Origin: Pirellulaceae bacterium | GTDB lineage: Bacteria > Planctomycetota > Planctomycetia > Pirellulales > Pirellulaceae | Assembly (NCBI GenBank): GCA_026004795.1 | Contig: BPJV01000004.1 | Span: forward strand, 310,001 to 374,000 | DNA length: 64,000 nt | Reading direction: 5' to 3' | Shown here: positions 10,286-20,323 of the stretch, in pieces | Layout: each line of letters opens with the position of its first letter | Numbering within the stretch: position 1 is the stretch's first letter | The notes under the pieces: generated by a model | The model's input: the letters and a program-made list of their open reading frames with translations, nothing else | The model's database searches: none | Told to the model about the DNA's origin: nothing | Made by a program: the position numbers and the translations under genes

Positions 10286-11392
10286 ATGCAACCGCCGCCA
10301 TCCAATCAACGCCTGCCATTTTACTTACTTCTCGCTGCGGCGTTGATGGTCGGCGTGCTTTTGGTGCACATTGTCCGCCCCTTTCTCTTTTCGATTCTCT
10401 CTGCCACGGTGTTGGCCGTCTTGTTTCAACCAGTTTACGATCGGTTGGTGCGCACGCTGGGCGGCCGTCGCCGATTGTCCGCAGGCCTCTTGGTCGTCGC
10501 TGTGGTGCTCGTATTGTTGGTTCCTATCGGTTGCGGGCTGGTGTTGGCAGGTAACCAGGTGTTGGAGCTTGGAGAAGAGTTCATCCGCTGGGCGAAATCG
10601 CCCGCAGATTCGTGGATCGGTGATCAACTGGCCAAGCTGCGACAACTGCAGGGCGTCGGCCCGCTGTTGCAGAAGTTCGACGCCATGCTGCCAGAAGATC
10701 GGCAGAGGTTGACCGAGCTGATCACGAACTCCACGCGGGGCCTGACCGGTGCGCTGTATGAAAAGACGCAGGGCTTGGTGGCCAATCTGATCGCCTTTTT
10801 CGTCGGCTTGGTCATCATGGCCATGTCGTTGTATTATTTTCTCGCTGATGGTCCGGCGATACTGAACGAGATCAAGGCGCTATCGCCATTGGACGACGAA
10901 GATGAAGAGCTTCTGATTCAACAGTTCGGCAGGGTCTGTCGCGGTGTGGTGTTGGGAACCGTGGTTTCGGGCCTGGCGCAAGGAATCCTCGCCGGGATCG
11001 GCTTTGCCATGGTCGGCATTGCCTGGTTTTGGCTGGCCGCCGTCATCACGGTGATCTTCGCCTTCATTCCGTTTCTGGGGGCTGCCGCCGTGTGGTTGTT
11101 CGTGGTCGCAGTGCTGCTGTTGGATCAACGGTATGGCGCTGCGCTTTTCATCGCCATCTACGGAACCACCATTGTTTCCGCCTCCGATAACTTGATCAAA
11201 GCCTATGTGATTGGCGGTGAATCGCGCTTGCATCCGCTCATCGTGCTGGTGACCGTACTCGGAGCCCTGCAGTACGTCGGTTTATGGGGGATTTTCGTGG
11301 GGCCAATGATCGCCGCCTTGTTTTACTCGCTGCTGGTCTTGGTGCGTAAGCGTATGAATGCTTCGTACCGGGACGGAGAACTTGCCACGTAG
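10286..11392 (+). CDS. AI-2E family transporter (PerM/YdiK type)
   Basis: This 368-residue integral membrane protein has the family layout: two N-terminal helices, a soluble segment with GDQLAKLRQLQG and LLQKFDAMLPEDRQRL, then a cluster of helices. The conserved loop VVSGLAQGILAGIGF and the last helix pair LGALQYVGLWGIFVGPMIAAL are both present. Family members export small molecules or sodium; the name comes from one autoinducer-2 exporter and does not prove that substrate. The ATG at 10286 has AAGG upstream. It is divergent from the oxidoreductase and has no operon partner. Confidence 0.9.
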   Translation: MQPPPSNQRLPFYLLLAAALMVGVLLVHIVRPFLFSILSATVLAVLFQPVYDRLVRTLGGRRRLSAGLLVVAVVLVLLVPIGCGLVLAGNQVLELGEEFIRWAKSPADSWIGDQLAKLRQLQGVGPLLQKFDAMLPEDRQRLTELITNSTRGLTGALYEKTQGLVANLIAFFVGLVIMAMSLYYFLADGPAILNEIKALSPLDDEDEELLIQQFGRVCRGVVLGTVVSGLAQGILAGIGFAMVGIAWFWLAAVITVIFAFIPFLGAAAVWLFVVAVLLLDQRYGAALFIAIYGTTIVSASDNLIKAYVIGGESRLHPLIVLVTVLGALQYVGLWGIFVGPMIAALFYSLLVLVRKRMNASYRDGELAT

Positions 11393-11662
11393 GCCCGGCG
11401 GATTGCATGACAATCGCGCCTGCGCATCAATTACTTCCACGAGACGATCGTCCGATGCAGGAAGGAGGCAGTTTGAAATGCCAGATGGGGCAGTAAGAAG
11501 CCGGGGGCGAAGAGATTATCGGAGCTCGCCGAGCCGTTACTCTGCTGATCCCCAGCGGCAAGGCGGCCAAGCCCTCGAGGCTTCGTGCCAAATGACCACG
11601 TCGGACATGGACCGGCCCCAGATTGTTTGCTGCAGATCAAATGCCGCAGGCGGGCTGAGGGT

Positions 11663-12262
11663 TCATTCGACGAGGATCGCTCCCGCCGCCTCCATCGCTT
11701 CGATGGCTCGGGTCGTGTCGCCGCATTTCAGCTCCACACCACGACATCCTGCCAACACCACCCGCGTCCGATAACCTAGTTCGCAGGCGTCCAGAACAGT
11801 GAATTGCACGCAGTAGTCAGTAGCCAGACCCATGATGTCGATCTCCACCACACCGGCGCTACGCAAGTAGTCGTGCAATCCGGTTGCCCGGCGTCGAGCA
11901 TTGTCGAAAAAGCCACTATAACTATCGACGCGCGGGTCAGTCCCCTTGGAAACGATGTGGTCGATGCGTTGCGTGTTCAACTCCGGAGCGAAGGCGGCAC
12001 CCCAAGTGTGCTGGATGCAGTGATCGGGCCACAGGACTTGCGAAATGCCGTCGACCTCAACCACCTCCCCTATTCGATGGCCTGGGTGTTGGCTGACAAA
12101 AGACACGTGGTTTGGGGGATGCCAATCACGAGTCGCTACGATCAACGGGTAGTCCCCAAGCAAGCGATTGGCTACTCCGATGACCTCGTCTCCGCGCGGA
12201 ACAGGCAGAGCCCCACCGGGAAGAAAGTCATTCTGGATGTCGATCAGCAGCAAGGCTCGCAT
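11663..12262 (-). CDS. pncA: Nicotinamidase / pyrazinamidase
   Basis: This 199-residue protein belongs to the isochorismatase-like fold. The catalytic triad is visible: Asp8 (LLIDIQNDF), Lys106 (VSKGTD) and Cys151 (LATDYCVQFT). The metal site residues are Asp47 and His49 (TRDWHPP) and His81 (PDHCIQHT). It converts nicotinamide to nicotinate for NAD salvage in the cytoplasm. Length and motif spacing match Escherichia coli PncA closely. Its start overlaps the end of the epimerase gene by about 35 bases in another frame, so the two are translationally coupled. Confidence 0.93.
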   Translation of the reverse strand: MRALLLIDIQNDFLPGGALPVPRGDEVIGVANRLLGDYPLIVATRDWHPPNHVSFVSQHPGHRIGEVVEVDGISQVLWPDHCIQHTWGAAFAPELNTQRIDHIVSKGTDPRVDSYSGFFDNARRRATGLHDYLRSAGVVEIDIMGLATDYCVQFTVLDACELGYRTRVVLAGCRGVELKCGDTTRAIEAMEAAGAILVE

Positions 12263-13298
12263 CGATGGTCTCCATTGCAGTACGGCCAGGATACACGCCC
12301 AGACCGGGACGATCGGTCAGCGTACCTACTCCTCGCTCCCAAGTAAGACCTTCGGCCAGATCTTCGGCCAACAACAGGGCGCCGTCCAGATCGGCGTAAT
12401 CGAGCAGCGGCAGCAGGTGCACCGCCGCCCCGATACCAATGCTCGACTCGGTCATGCAGCCGACCATGACCCGCAGGCCATGCTGTCGCGCGCGGGTGAT
12501 CATGCGACGCGCCGGTGTCAGTCCGCCACATTTTACCAGCTTGATATTCACCGCATCGAAATACTCGATGCAAGGATCGATGTCGCTTTCCGTCTGACAA
12601 CTCTCATCGGCCATCAGGGGCAACGGACTGCGGCTTTTCAACTTGCGCATCTGCATGTCATCCGTGGGCGGCAGCGGCTGTTCAATCAATTCCACATCCA
12701 GCACGGCTAGCTGTTCAGCCAAGGGAACCACTCGGTCCCTCTCCCAACTACAGTTGGCATCCACACGAAAACGGCTGGAGGTGACGGTTCTCAGCGTTTC
12801 CACCAGCTTCAACCCGCCATCGGCACCGACCTTGATTTTATAGATCGGCCACTCCGGCATGGCACGCAGTTTTTCCACCATCCGCTGCGGCGTGTCGATG
12901 CCAATCGTGTAGCTAGTCGGGGGACGGGAATCCTCGGGGGCGAATCCCCACAGTTGCCACAGCGGCAGGTGATGCATCTGAGCATAGATATCCCACAGGG
13001 CACAATCCAAGGCGCACTGAGCGAAACGGCAGGTACGCAACAAGGGGTCCAAATCGGCCCATATCTCCGCCGGATTCTCCAACGTTGCACCACGGAGTTT
13101 CCGGGCCGCTTGTCGAAGAAGCTGCTGCATCCCCTCGATGGTCACCCCATAAAAGTTGTTCGCCGTGGCTTCTCCCCAACCGACCAGTCCGTCATATTCC
13201 ACACGAACGATCAGCGTAGGTTGGACAGAAGTCGTTTCCCGCGCGATGGTAAAAGGATCGCGCAGCCGCAATTGAAAAGGATGAAGCGAGATGTTCAT
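12228..13298 (-). CDS. Dipeptide epimerase (L-Ala-D/L-Glu epimerase type, enolase superfamily)
   Basis: This 356-residue protein has all the key residues of the muconate-lactonizing subgroup. The KxK pair is at 154/156 (YKIKVGAD), the metal ligands are Asp180 (RVDANCSW), Glu206 (LIEQPLPP) and Asp231 (MADESC), and the second catalytic lysine is at 253 (NIKLVK). The late SYTIG and DES motifs favour dipeptide epimerases, which recycle peptidoglycan dipeptides. The exact dipeptide cannot be read from sequence. It lies upstream of and overlaps pncA, so both probably share one transcript. Confidence 0.88.
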   Translation of the reverse strand: MNISLHPFQLRLRDPFTIARETTSVQPTLIVRVEYDGLVGWGEATANNFYGVTIEGMQQLLRQAARKLRGATLENPAEIWADLDPLLRTCRFAQCALDCALWDIYAQMHHLPLWQLWGFAPEDSRPPTSYTIGIDTPQRMVEKLRAMPEWPIYKIKVGADGGLKLVETLRTVTSSRFRVDANCSWERDRVVPLAEQLAVLDVELIEQPLPPTDDMQMRKLKSRSPLPLMADESCQTESDIDPCIEYFDAVNIKLVKCGGLTPARRMITRARQHGLRVMVGCMTESSIGIGAAVHLLPLLDYADLDGALLLAEDLAEGLTWERGVGTLTDRPGLGVYPGRTAMETIDASLAADRHPE

Positions 13299-13869
13299 GG
13301 CGGCACTTTTTTATTAGCAGCCTCCCAGGGACATAGCCGTCCGACGATGCTGCTCGGGAATCGATGCGAGTTGAGAGCCGTCATCCACGGCCGACCAGTG
13401 ATCGGAAGCTGACGTCGCTCCTTACGGGCGGCTTCCCCGCATTGGTCCGCACAGGGAAAGCCTCAGCAAGCCGATGATTAAGTCCAGCTTGTCGACGACT
13501 CAACGATCAATGAACGTACCGAGTTTCCGGATCACTGGGAAGATGTCCGCAGGCGTCGCCCGCGCGATGTCGCGTCGTCGGCAGCTTGACCATCACCCAG
13601 ATAGCGCCCGGTTTTACAATGGAATGATCCGACGTGCCGTCCAGTACGAGAGTGGAAACTGAAAATCTTGTGGGGTCTGCAGCGATCCGAAAAGCGGTAG
13701 AATTGACCTCGGCCAGTGATGTCGTGGCGATGGACCGCAGGCAGTCAGGTCGTGGCGACAAGGATGGCTGGAAGGAGCTTATTTGGGCCAGGAGCAGCGG
13801 GTGGTCCAGGGAGTGATCTCACGCAACGGCTGATTGTTCTTCAAGGTTTGTGTCTAGGAGAAAGCATCG
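13299..13869. other. Intergenic region between divergent genes, no gene seen
   Basis: About 570 bases separate the epimerase start from the sugar phosphate isomerase start. The short open frames here have no recognisable product or ribosome site. It must hold the promoters of both divergent genes, but I could not assign -35/-10 boxes with confidence. Confidence 0.5.
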
Positions 13870-14859
13870 ATGAGTTCCACACAGCTTGGTTCCTATTCCC
13901 TGACCTCGCGGCGGGGGTTTCTGTCCGCGGTTGCCTCGGCAGGATTGGTTCCCCTGACGGTGGCAGTGGGAGCCGAACAGGCATCGGATGCCATGCCCGC
14001 TGCCGGTGCGCGACCTAGTTATCCGATCGTCCTCTCGTCATATTCCTTATGGCGTTTTTATAACGATGCGTTGCGTGATTTTCACAAATGCTTGGACATT
14101 GCCGACGAATTAGGATTCGACGGCGTGGAGTTGCTGTTGGTGCAATTGGAGCAACAGGAGCTGCTTAGCAATGCGGCGCTGATGGGATTCAAACGCCACG
14201 CCCTCCGCTTGGGATTGCCCTTGGTGGGCCTTTCTACGCACCAAGGTTTTGTCACTCCTGATCGCGAAAAGCGACGCCGGAATATCGATCTCACGATCGG
14301 CCAAATCGAGGTGGCCTACAAGCTGGGCATTCCAGTCATGCGCGTGAACACGGGGCGATGGGGGACGTCGAAGGATTTCGACGCGCTGATGGCCAATCGT
14401 GGAATCGAACCGCCCTTACCAGGCTATACCGACGAAGACGCTTTTCCCTGGGTGATCGAGGCGCTAGAGGCTTGCCTGCCCACGGCCGAGAAGTGCGGAG
14501 TGGTGCTGGCGTTGGAAAATCATTGGGGGCTGGGATTAACGCCCGAGGGAATCTTGCGGATCGTCAACGCCGTCGATTCACCCTGGTTGCAAATCACCGC
14601 CGACACCGGCAACTTCCTCGAAGATCCCTACGACCGGCTGGCCAAGATCGCCCCGCAGACGATCTTTGTCCAAGCGAAGACGTACTACGGAGGTGGTCAA
14701 TGGTACACGCTGGATCTCGACTACCCGCGCATCGCCCAGATTCTGCGCGATGCCGGATATCGCGGCTACGTCTCCTTGGAATTCGAAGGTATGGAAGATT
14801 ATCGCACCGCCCTACCCAAGAGCCTCGCCCTGCTGCGCTCCGCCTTCCGACGCGTGTGA
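13870..14859 (+). CDS. Sugar phosphate isomerase/epimerase family TIM-barrel protein, Tat-exported
   Basis: This 329-residue protein begins with a twin-arginine signal (LTSRRGFLSAVAS) ending near VGAEQA. The body is an AP-endonuclease-2-like (xylose isomerase-like) barrel: LGFDGVELLLVQLE, GLPLVGLSTHQGF, CGVVLALENHWG, LQITADTGNF and GYRGYVSLEFEGMED carry the expected Glu, His and Asp metal ligands. Substrate is unknown. The start ATG at 13870 is preceded by AGGAGA, which fixes it. Export of this fold by Tat is common in planctomycetes, where many copies act on secreted sugar derivatives. Confidence 0.88.
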   Translation: MSSTQLGSYSLTSRRGFLSAVASAGLVPLTVAVGAEQASDAMPAAGARPSYPIVLSSYSLWRFYNDALRDFHKCLDIADELGFDGVELLLVQLEQQELLSNAALMGFKRHALRLGLPLVGLSTHQGFVTPDREKRRRNIDLTIGQIEVAYKLGIPVMRVNTGRWGTSKDFDALMANRGIEPPLPGYTDEDAFPWVIEALEACLPTAEKCGVVLALENHWGLGLTPEGILRIVNAVDSPWLQITADTGNFLEDPYDRLAKIAPQTIFVQAKTYYGGGQWYTLDLDYPRIAQILRDAGYRGYVSLEFEGMEDYRTALPKSLALLRSAFRRV

Positions 14860-15418
14860 GGCTTCACCAAGGATAGGCATTTATTCGTTGGAGGCCGATG
14901 ACCTCGCTGCCATTCAGTCCGCAGGCTTGGGGGAAGGTCGATGGTTGTGCGGCGATTCCAGCTCGGTACTCCCAAGGGGAACACCATGATGCTGCTGGCC
15001 GACTTCGTGGGAGATTTCTGCTACCTGCCGTGGCGTCGAGAGCCAGGGAGGCGTGTCCGTCGCTCGCTGGGAACTGGTTGGCGTGTTGCCCAAGTGCAAA
15101 CTGCTTCACCAACCTCGCCTCCATCTCTGCCGTCAGTCCTGCCTTCCGGCAACCGTCGGCCGCTAGATTGCGGTTGGGGCCAGGAAATGGGGGCGAACTG
15201 CAGCCGGGCACTATCCCTTCCGTCGGATCGTGTGGGAACGGTCCTGCCGATCGTGCCAGAACGCCCCGTCGGTTCCGTGGGGGATGGATTGAGCGGCTCG
15301 CGAAATACCCTAGGGGCGCGACTCGTTTGGGGCAGGAAAAAAAGTTTCTTGGGGCACAGCTTAGGGTTTGACTGCGCCTATCGAACCTGCCCCAAGTTCT
15401 CTGCCACGGCACGTAAGC
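14860..15418. other. Intergenic region, no gene seen
   Basis: Roughly 560 bases between two convergent genes. Several short frames are open on both strands, but none has family resemblance or a credible start. A terminator for both genes is expected here. I could not pick out a convincing hairpin with a T-tract. Confidence 0.5.
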
Positions 15419-17202
15419 TTACTCGGCGTCATGCGACAGGTGTCGATGCTGAACGGATGCTTCACGATGCTTGCCATATCGCTGAAACCAATCCAGCAAT
15501 TCCCGCTCGGTCAATCGGTACACGTGAACGGTGTACCCCACGATTCGTATCGGTTGCAGCTTCTCGAACAAGCCATACCGCCCCTCGGGATCAATCAGCG
15601 ATGTAGCAGAGATCACATAGTCTCCGGGAGGAAACGCTTCCAACAAGTCCGACAGCTTCTGGGCTCGCATCTGCTCAGGCGTCATCGGCACAAAGCTTTG
15701 CACCTCGATTCCTTCCTCTTCGAGCAGCTTTACCAAATACTGATTGCTGACGTATCCGGGCGACACGCGAATCTCAGGATCGTCTCGTAACAGATCGGCC
15801 ACCAGCAAGCCGTCCTGCCCCCAACAGAAATTGCTGCCGATCAAATGCCGATACCCGTTCTCCGGCCCACCGGCCAGCCAATTGAAATAGGCGTAGGAAT
15901 AGGGGTAAACGATGGCGCTGGATACCATGCCCATCACCAGCAGCGCCCAGGCCAGCCACCGCACCGGCGGTCGCCGCATTTCCGGTGACACTAGTTGGCC
16001 GCTCCACAAGAACAGGAAAGGCAGGGCCGGCAAAATGTACCGCAAGTGATGGTTCAAATTGGTTTGCAACGAAACGCACAGCATCACCAGCACGGGAAAA
16101 CCGATCACCAGGCAACAAAACTCCGGTGGCATTCGTCGCCAGCTCCCGAACACCAGCGCCCACAGGATCAGGCCCAGAAAAGCCAACGGCTCCTTCACCA
16201 CCAAGCCGTACAAGTAGTAGTGATACCAGCCCCCCTCCTTCTCCTCGCCACGCAAATAACCGTGCCACGGATGTCCCAAGTCGTAGGCCTGCCGATCGAT
16301 CCCTTGCACATAGTCCGCCGGAAACGGCATCGGTACCGCGCCCAACAGTGTGCCGCGAAACCGATTGTCCTCCTGAACCGTGCCCGGCTCGCCGCGTAAC
16401 TTGTCGCTGTAGAATCTGTAGTCGCCGAGCGGACGGAACATGCCCTGAAAGTTGTACCCGATTCCCAACACCACTAGCGCGATCAGGCCCAAGGCGGTGA
16501 ACTGCGCCGCTTCACTCAGCAGTCTTTTCCCTCCGCGTCCTCGCCGACACCACGCAATCAACCACACGCCAACGTACACCGGGACCAACAGGATGAGCGT
16601 GAACTTGGACAGCTCCGCGAGTCCCAGAGCCAGGCCGGCCAATATGGCGGATTCCCATTGCGGCTCGACCACCCACCGGTAAAACCCCCAGGCCGATAGC
16701 AGGCCCAGCGCCGCGGCGGGAACGTCCGGCAGGATCTCCTGGCTGGTTCCAATCACCAACGGCGACGCGGCCCACATGCAGGCTGCGAACACTCCGGCCG
16801 GGCGGCCGAACACCTGGTTGCCCCACCGGCATACAGCACCACGCTGCCGATGGCCAGCCACAACCAGGTCGTCAAGCGGCAGATCGCCAACAACCGCAAT
16901 CGCTCCCTCGGCCGCTCGGCCAGATACGTGAATCCATAGTGGATTTCCGGGCGGTCCAGCGCGGGGGTGAGCGCCGGTCGGTAGTCGATCCGGGCTCCCA
17001 TCAAGAATGCCGGCAACGTCATCACCATCCGCGGCAGGGGCGGATTGACTTTGTACAGCACCATCGTCCCGTACTGCCAGTGGCTCAAACCAGCCACCAA
17101 ATGCCCCGGTTCGTCGTACACCGGTCCCAATCGGAATGCGGTGTAGGCGTTGGCCGCGAATTGCACGACCAGCAGGATCAGGATGGCCGCGTGTCGACGC
17201 AT
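15419..17202 (-). pseudogene. GT39-like membrane glycosyltransferase, frame broken once
   Basis: Two overlapping frames together make one protein. The first part runs from ATG 17202 (MRRHAAILILLVVQFAANAY) through YDEPGHLVAG to SVVLY at about 16830. The second resumes as RWGNQVFGRPAGVF and continues to the stop at 15419. A single missing base near 16825-16835 explains the break. The layout is that of ArnT/PMT-type (GT39) lipid-linked sugar transferases: an acidic DEPGH loop after the first helix, about ten further membrane helices and a soluble C-terminus of about 130 residues. It is the last gene of the minus-strand glycosylation cluster, 40 bases behind another membrane protein. It is either truly inactivated or marked by a sequencing error. 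Confidence 0.75.
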
Positions 17203-17242
17203 GGAACCTGTCACCCGCCTCCCCCCGTACTCGCGTGCCGCC

Positions 17243-18568
17243 TCACTCGCGTGCCGCCTGCCGCTTCCGACGATCGACCAGCCACTGCAGTGCCAACCCA
17301 ATGAAGAACGCGCGCACCGGAAACAACGGAACCGCATACCGATGATAGAAACTGACCAACACGTACATCAGCAAGACCACCAGAAAGAAAATCTGGATCG
17401 CCGCCAATCCGCGATCATCCACATCAACGCGGACGAAGATCGTCAACAACATCGCCAGGAATCCCAACGGATACAATAGAGCTTGCAGACCGAAAAACCA
17501 CCCATACCGGTAGATGGGCCAGGCTTCGTAATAGGCGAACGTCGCGGCGTTCAACCGGTTGGCCATTCGTTCCAAATACGCTTTCATTCCGGCACTGCTA
17601 CCGAAAACCGCAGCGAAAAACTCGGCCTGCTTTCTCCGCACGAACTCACGTTCACCCAACTTCCGATACTGGTCACCCAACTCAGTTCCCCGCCGGCTGG
17701 GATGCGCCATTTCGGAACTCAACGATACCAGTCCGCGCTCAGTGCCCAATTGCGCCTGCCAGGCTTCGAATCCTCCGTTGCTCTTGATCGGAACGAATTT
17801 CTCGAACACCACGTAATTTCGCACCGTCCAGGGAAAGACAACCACGATCGACACCAGCGCTGCGGTGGCCCAGCCGCGCCAGCTCCGCCCGAAATAAACC
17901 AACGTGGCAACTGCCCATGCCAGCCCATAAGTCGGGTTACCCAGCGCCATCACGCCACCCAACAGGCCCCAACCGATCCTCCGGCTCACGGCCGCTGGAC
18001 GCAGCCAGCCGCTGGCCAGGCCACTGACCAGCAACGCTGGCCCCAGGCTCAACACGGCCGCATCGTGCGTCATCTGAAACAGCCACTTGAAATCCGGAAT
18101 AAAGACGCATGCAAAAGCCGTGATCGCGATCGCCGTCGACACATTTTTCAGAGCAAAACGATGCACGACCTGGCAGGCTACACCAATCACCACCGCTTGG
18201 ACCAACAGAAACGCAACGGCCAGCCACTCGGGGCGCTCACCGACCAACAGCATCAGCACCGCCAGCACGCACGGCACCAACGGCGCTACCCACGCGGTCG
18301 GACCGGTCGCATCACCGAACGGATCGGCGAACTGACCACGCTGGACCAGGCTTGCCGCCACGTTCACATGCTCGACACCCAGGTGGGTCGGCATCGCCGG
18401 ATTCAAATCGGCCCGGAACGGAGGCACCCAGCCGTTCCACTCGTCGCCCAAGAACCAAGGCAGATTCGCGTATCCGGTCAGCAGAATGCTGGCGGCCACC
18501 CAAGCAGCGAAGCCGGGAGAAATGAACGCCATGATGCCCCATCGCTCACGGCGCTGAACGTCGGCCAT
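17243..18568 (-). CDS. Multi-pass membrane protein, probable GT39-like glycosyltransferase
   Basis: From the ATG at 18568 this gives about 441 residues with roughly ten hydrophobic helices and a short basic tail (LVDRRKRQAARE). Features include LPWFLGDEWNGW near the start, an aspartate/glutamate loop after the first helix as in ArnT-like enzymes, and TVRNYVVFEKFVPIKSN between helices, which is frequent in such proteins. No catalytic assignment beyond this is possible. The frame is open 81 codons further upstream, but that extension overlaps the DUF1559 gene and reads as low-complexity arginine-rich sequence. It sits 13 bases behind the DUF1559 stop, so cotranscription is likely. Confidence 0.75.
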   Translation of the reverse strand: MADVQRRERWGIMAFISPGFAAWVAASILLTGYANLPWFLGDEWNGWVPPFRADLNPAMPTHLGVEHVNVAASLVQRGQFADPFGDATGPTAWVAPLVPCVLAVLMLLVGERPEWLAVAFLLVQAVVIGVACQVVHRFALKNVSTAIAITAFACVFIPDFKWLFQMTHDAAVLSLGPALLVSGLASGWLRPAAVSRRIGWGLLGGVMALGNPTYGLAWAVATLVYFGRSWRGWATAALVSIVVVFPWTVRNYVVFEKFVPIKSNGGFEAWQAQLGTERGLVSLSSEMAHPSRRGTELGDQYRKLGEREFVRRKQAEFFAAVFGSSAGMKAYLERMANRLNAATFAYYEAWPIYRYGWFFGLQALLYPLGFLAMLLTIFVRVDVDDRGLAAIQIFFLVVLLMYVLVSFYHRYAVPLFPVRAFFIGLALQWLVDRRKRQAARE

Positions 18569-18581
18569 GGAACGATTCGGA

Positions 18582-19493
18582 TCAGGGCAACTCAAACACG
18601 CCTCCATCGCGCGGCAGCGTGAAATAACGCAAGACCTGGGAATCGATCGTCGTCGGAATCGAACGCTGGCTACCATCGCACAACGTGTAATTGACGATGC
18701 CCGTATGCCCCGAGCCCCACGTGTTCCGCACGTCCGTCTTGTACCCGTCGTTGACCAATCGCGAACCGCTACGCGCCGTCCCCGCGGAACCGCCCACCCA
18801 AATCGGTTCATCCCAGTACCATGAGGATGGCGTTTGGATACCCGGATTGTATGATTTCTCGCCCACCAGCATCGTGTTGCTCAACCCGTCAGTGATGTCA
18901 CGAAATCGCACCACGGGCCGATCGAGTTTCGTGCAGACGTGTTCGTTGGCCGCATAGTCCGTCTTCGACATGGCCCAACCGCCCCCTTCATACCTGCCCC
19001 ATCGGTCCTCGGCCGGTGGTTCGGGATCGTATCGCGCTCGCGACGGGCACAAAAACACCGGAATGATCGTCTCAAAAGCCAGCGATCGATAAGCATTGTC
19101 CTGTTCGAGTTGCGGCAGGATCGAATACGCCCACGATCCTGTCTGCTTGGCTCCCGCGCGTGCCGGATCGGCGACTCCCCACTCGAACTTCATCTGCAAC
19201 AACTTGTCGAACGTAAACGGAACGACTTGCGATCCGTCCTTGGCGGTCAGCAGCGAGTCCGGTTGGCGCCCGCCGTTTCGCGGCACGATCCGGTACGCGC
19301 TCTCGAAATTCTGGACGGCCAACCCCATCTGTTTGAGATTGTTCAGGCACTGCGCCCGCCGAGCCGACTCGCGCACCATCTGCACGGCCGGAAGCAGCAG
19401 CCCCATCAAGATGCTGATGATGGCGATGACCACCAGCAATTCGACCAGCGTGAACGCCGACCGCTCGGCCGACTCGCGCGTCGACTCCGACAA
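18582..19493 (-). CDS. DUF1559 prepilin-like protein (H-x9-DG)
   Basis: The protein carries a type IV prepilin-like N-terminus ([14 protein letters not shown]), then [16 protein letters not shown], and ends with the DUF1559 tail [14 protein letters not shown], the H-x9-DG motif. These proteins are strongly expanded in planctomycetes and are thought to be assembled on the cell surface through pseudopilin export. No ATG precedes the leader. A TTG at 19493 gives a normal short prepilin leader (about 14 residues before the hydrophobic stretch, 303 residues in all). The same frame stays open upstream into the glycosyltransferase C-terminus, so a fused product is formally possible. Confidence 0.82.
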   Translation of the reverse strand: MSESTRESAERSAFTLVELLVVIAIISILMGLLLPAVQMVRESARRAQCLNNLKQMGLAVQNFESAYRIVPRNGGRQPDSLLTAKDGSQVVPFTFDKLLQMKFEWGVADPARAGAKQTGSWAYSILPQLEQDNAYRSLAFETIIPVFLCPSRARYDPEPPAEDRWGRYEGGGWAMSKTDYAANEHVCTKLDRPVVRFRDITDGLSNTMLVGEKSYNPGIQTPSSWYWDEPIWVGGSAGTARSGSRLVNDGYKTDVRNTWGSGHTGIVNYTLCDGSQRSIPTTIDSQVLRYFTLPRDGGVFELP

Positions 19494-20319
19494 CCTGAAA
19501 TGCGGCGGACCCGCCGCTTGCCCCGGCTCGATCGACCGCTCTGCGTGCTTCGCCTCGCCATCGCGACTCGCTACCTGCGAAGGCCGCCACGACCGCAGTT
19601 TCCAGGCGAACCGGGCAATTCCGATCCCATCGCTCCATCGCAGCTTTTTACCCGCCGCTACCGTCCGCGGGGCGTAGTGGATTGGCACCTGCATGATTGT
19701 TCTCCCCATGCGATGAAGCTTTCCCGTAATCTCGACGCAACCTTCGAAGCGATCGGCGCGCAAGTCCATGTTAAGCAGATCTGCTCGCCGACACAGCTTG
19801 TAGCAACATGCGTGGTCGCGCACCCAGCGGCGGAACAACAACCACAACAGCACATCGATCGCCAGGACTCCGCTGACCAGCAACCACCGATCGCGACGAT
19901 GCCACATCGACGGCCGCCGCCCGTACACCGCCACCGGCTCGTCATCCGACTGCACTGGCCACGTCCAACAACCGGCCGATGTCTCGCGGGTCGTACTCCA
20001 GATCGGCATCGTGCACCACCACCCACTCGCCGCGGGCGGCTGCCAACCCCGTGCGGAGGGCCGCGGTCTTGCCTCGGTTCTTCCGGTGCTCGAGCAACGT
20101 CACCTGGGCCGCTCGGCGTGCCGAATCTGCACGGCCGCTGGCGGACATCCATCGCCGGACGATGTCTCGCGTTCCATCGGTCGAACCATCATCCACGACG
20201 ATGACCTCGGCCTCGGCGGGCAGCGCGGCGACCAACCGGTCGAGCGACACGGCGATCGTTGGCGCTTCGTTGAACACGGGCACGATCACTGACAGCAGCA
20301 CCCCTTTCGCACGGTTCAT
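19494..20319 (-). pseudogene. GT2 family (dolichol-phosphate mannosyltransferase-like) glycosyltransferase, frame broken once
   Basis: From ATG 20319 the N-terminal half is a clear GT-A domain: [41 protein letters not shown] and [11 protein letters not shown] (the metal-binding D-x-D region). That frame stops just after GRLLDVA. The remainder continues in another frame as [35 protein letters not shown] and [18 protein letters not shown], the usual C-terminus of the family. One extra base near 19945-19955 accounts for it. No stop separates this C-terminus from the DUF1559 gene. The enzyme should transfer a sugar from a nucleotide donor to a polyprenyl phosphate, feeding the membrane glycosyltransferases next to it. 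Confidence 0.75.
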
Positions 20320-20323
20320 GGCC

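Noticed and set aside
17483-20204. Long plus-strand frames (379 and 421 codons) across the glycosylation genes
   Set aside because: They are mirrors of minus-strand genes with membrane helices and known motifs; the plus-strand products are His/Arg/Gln-rich without domains.
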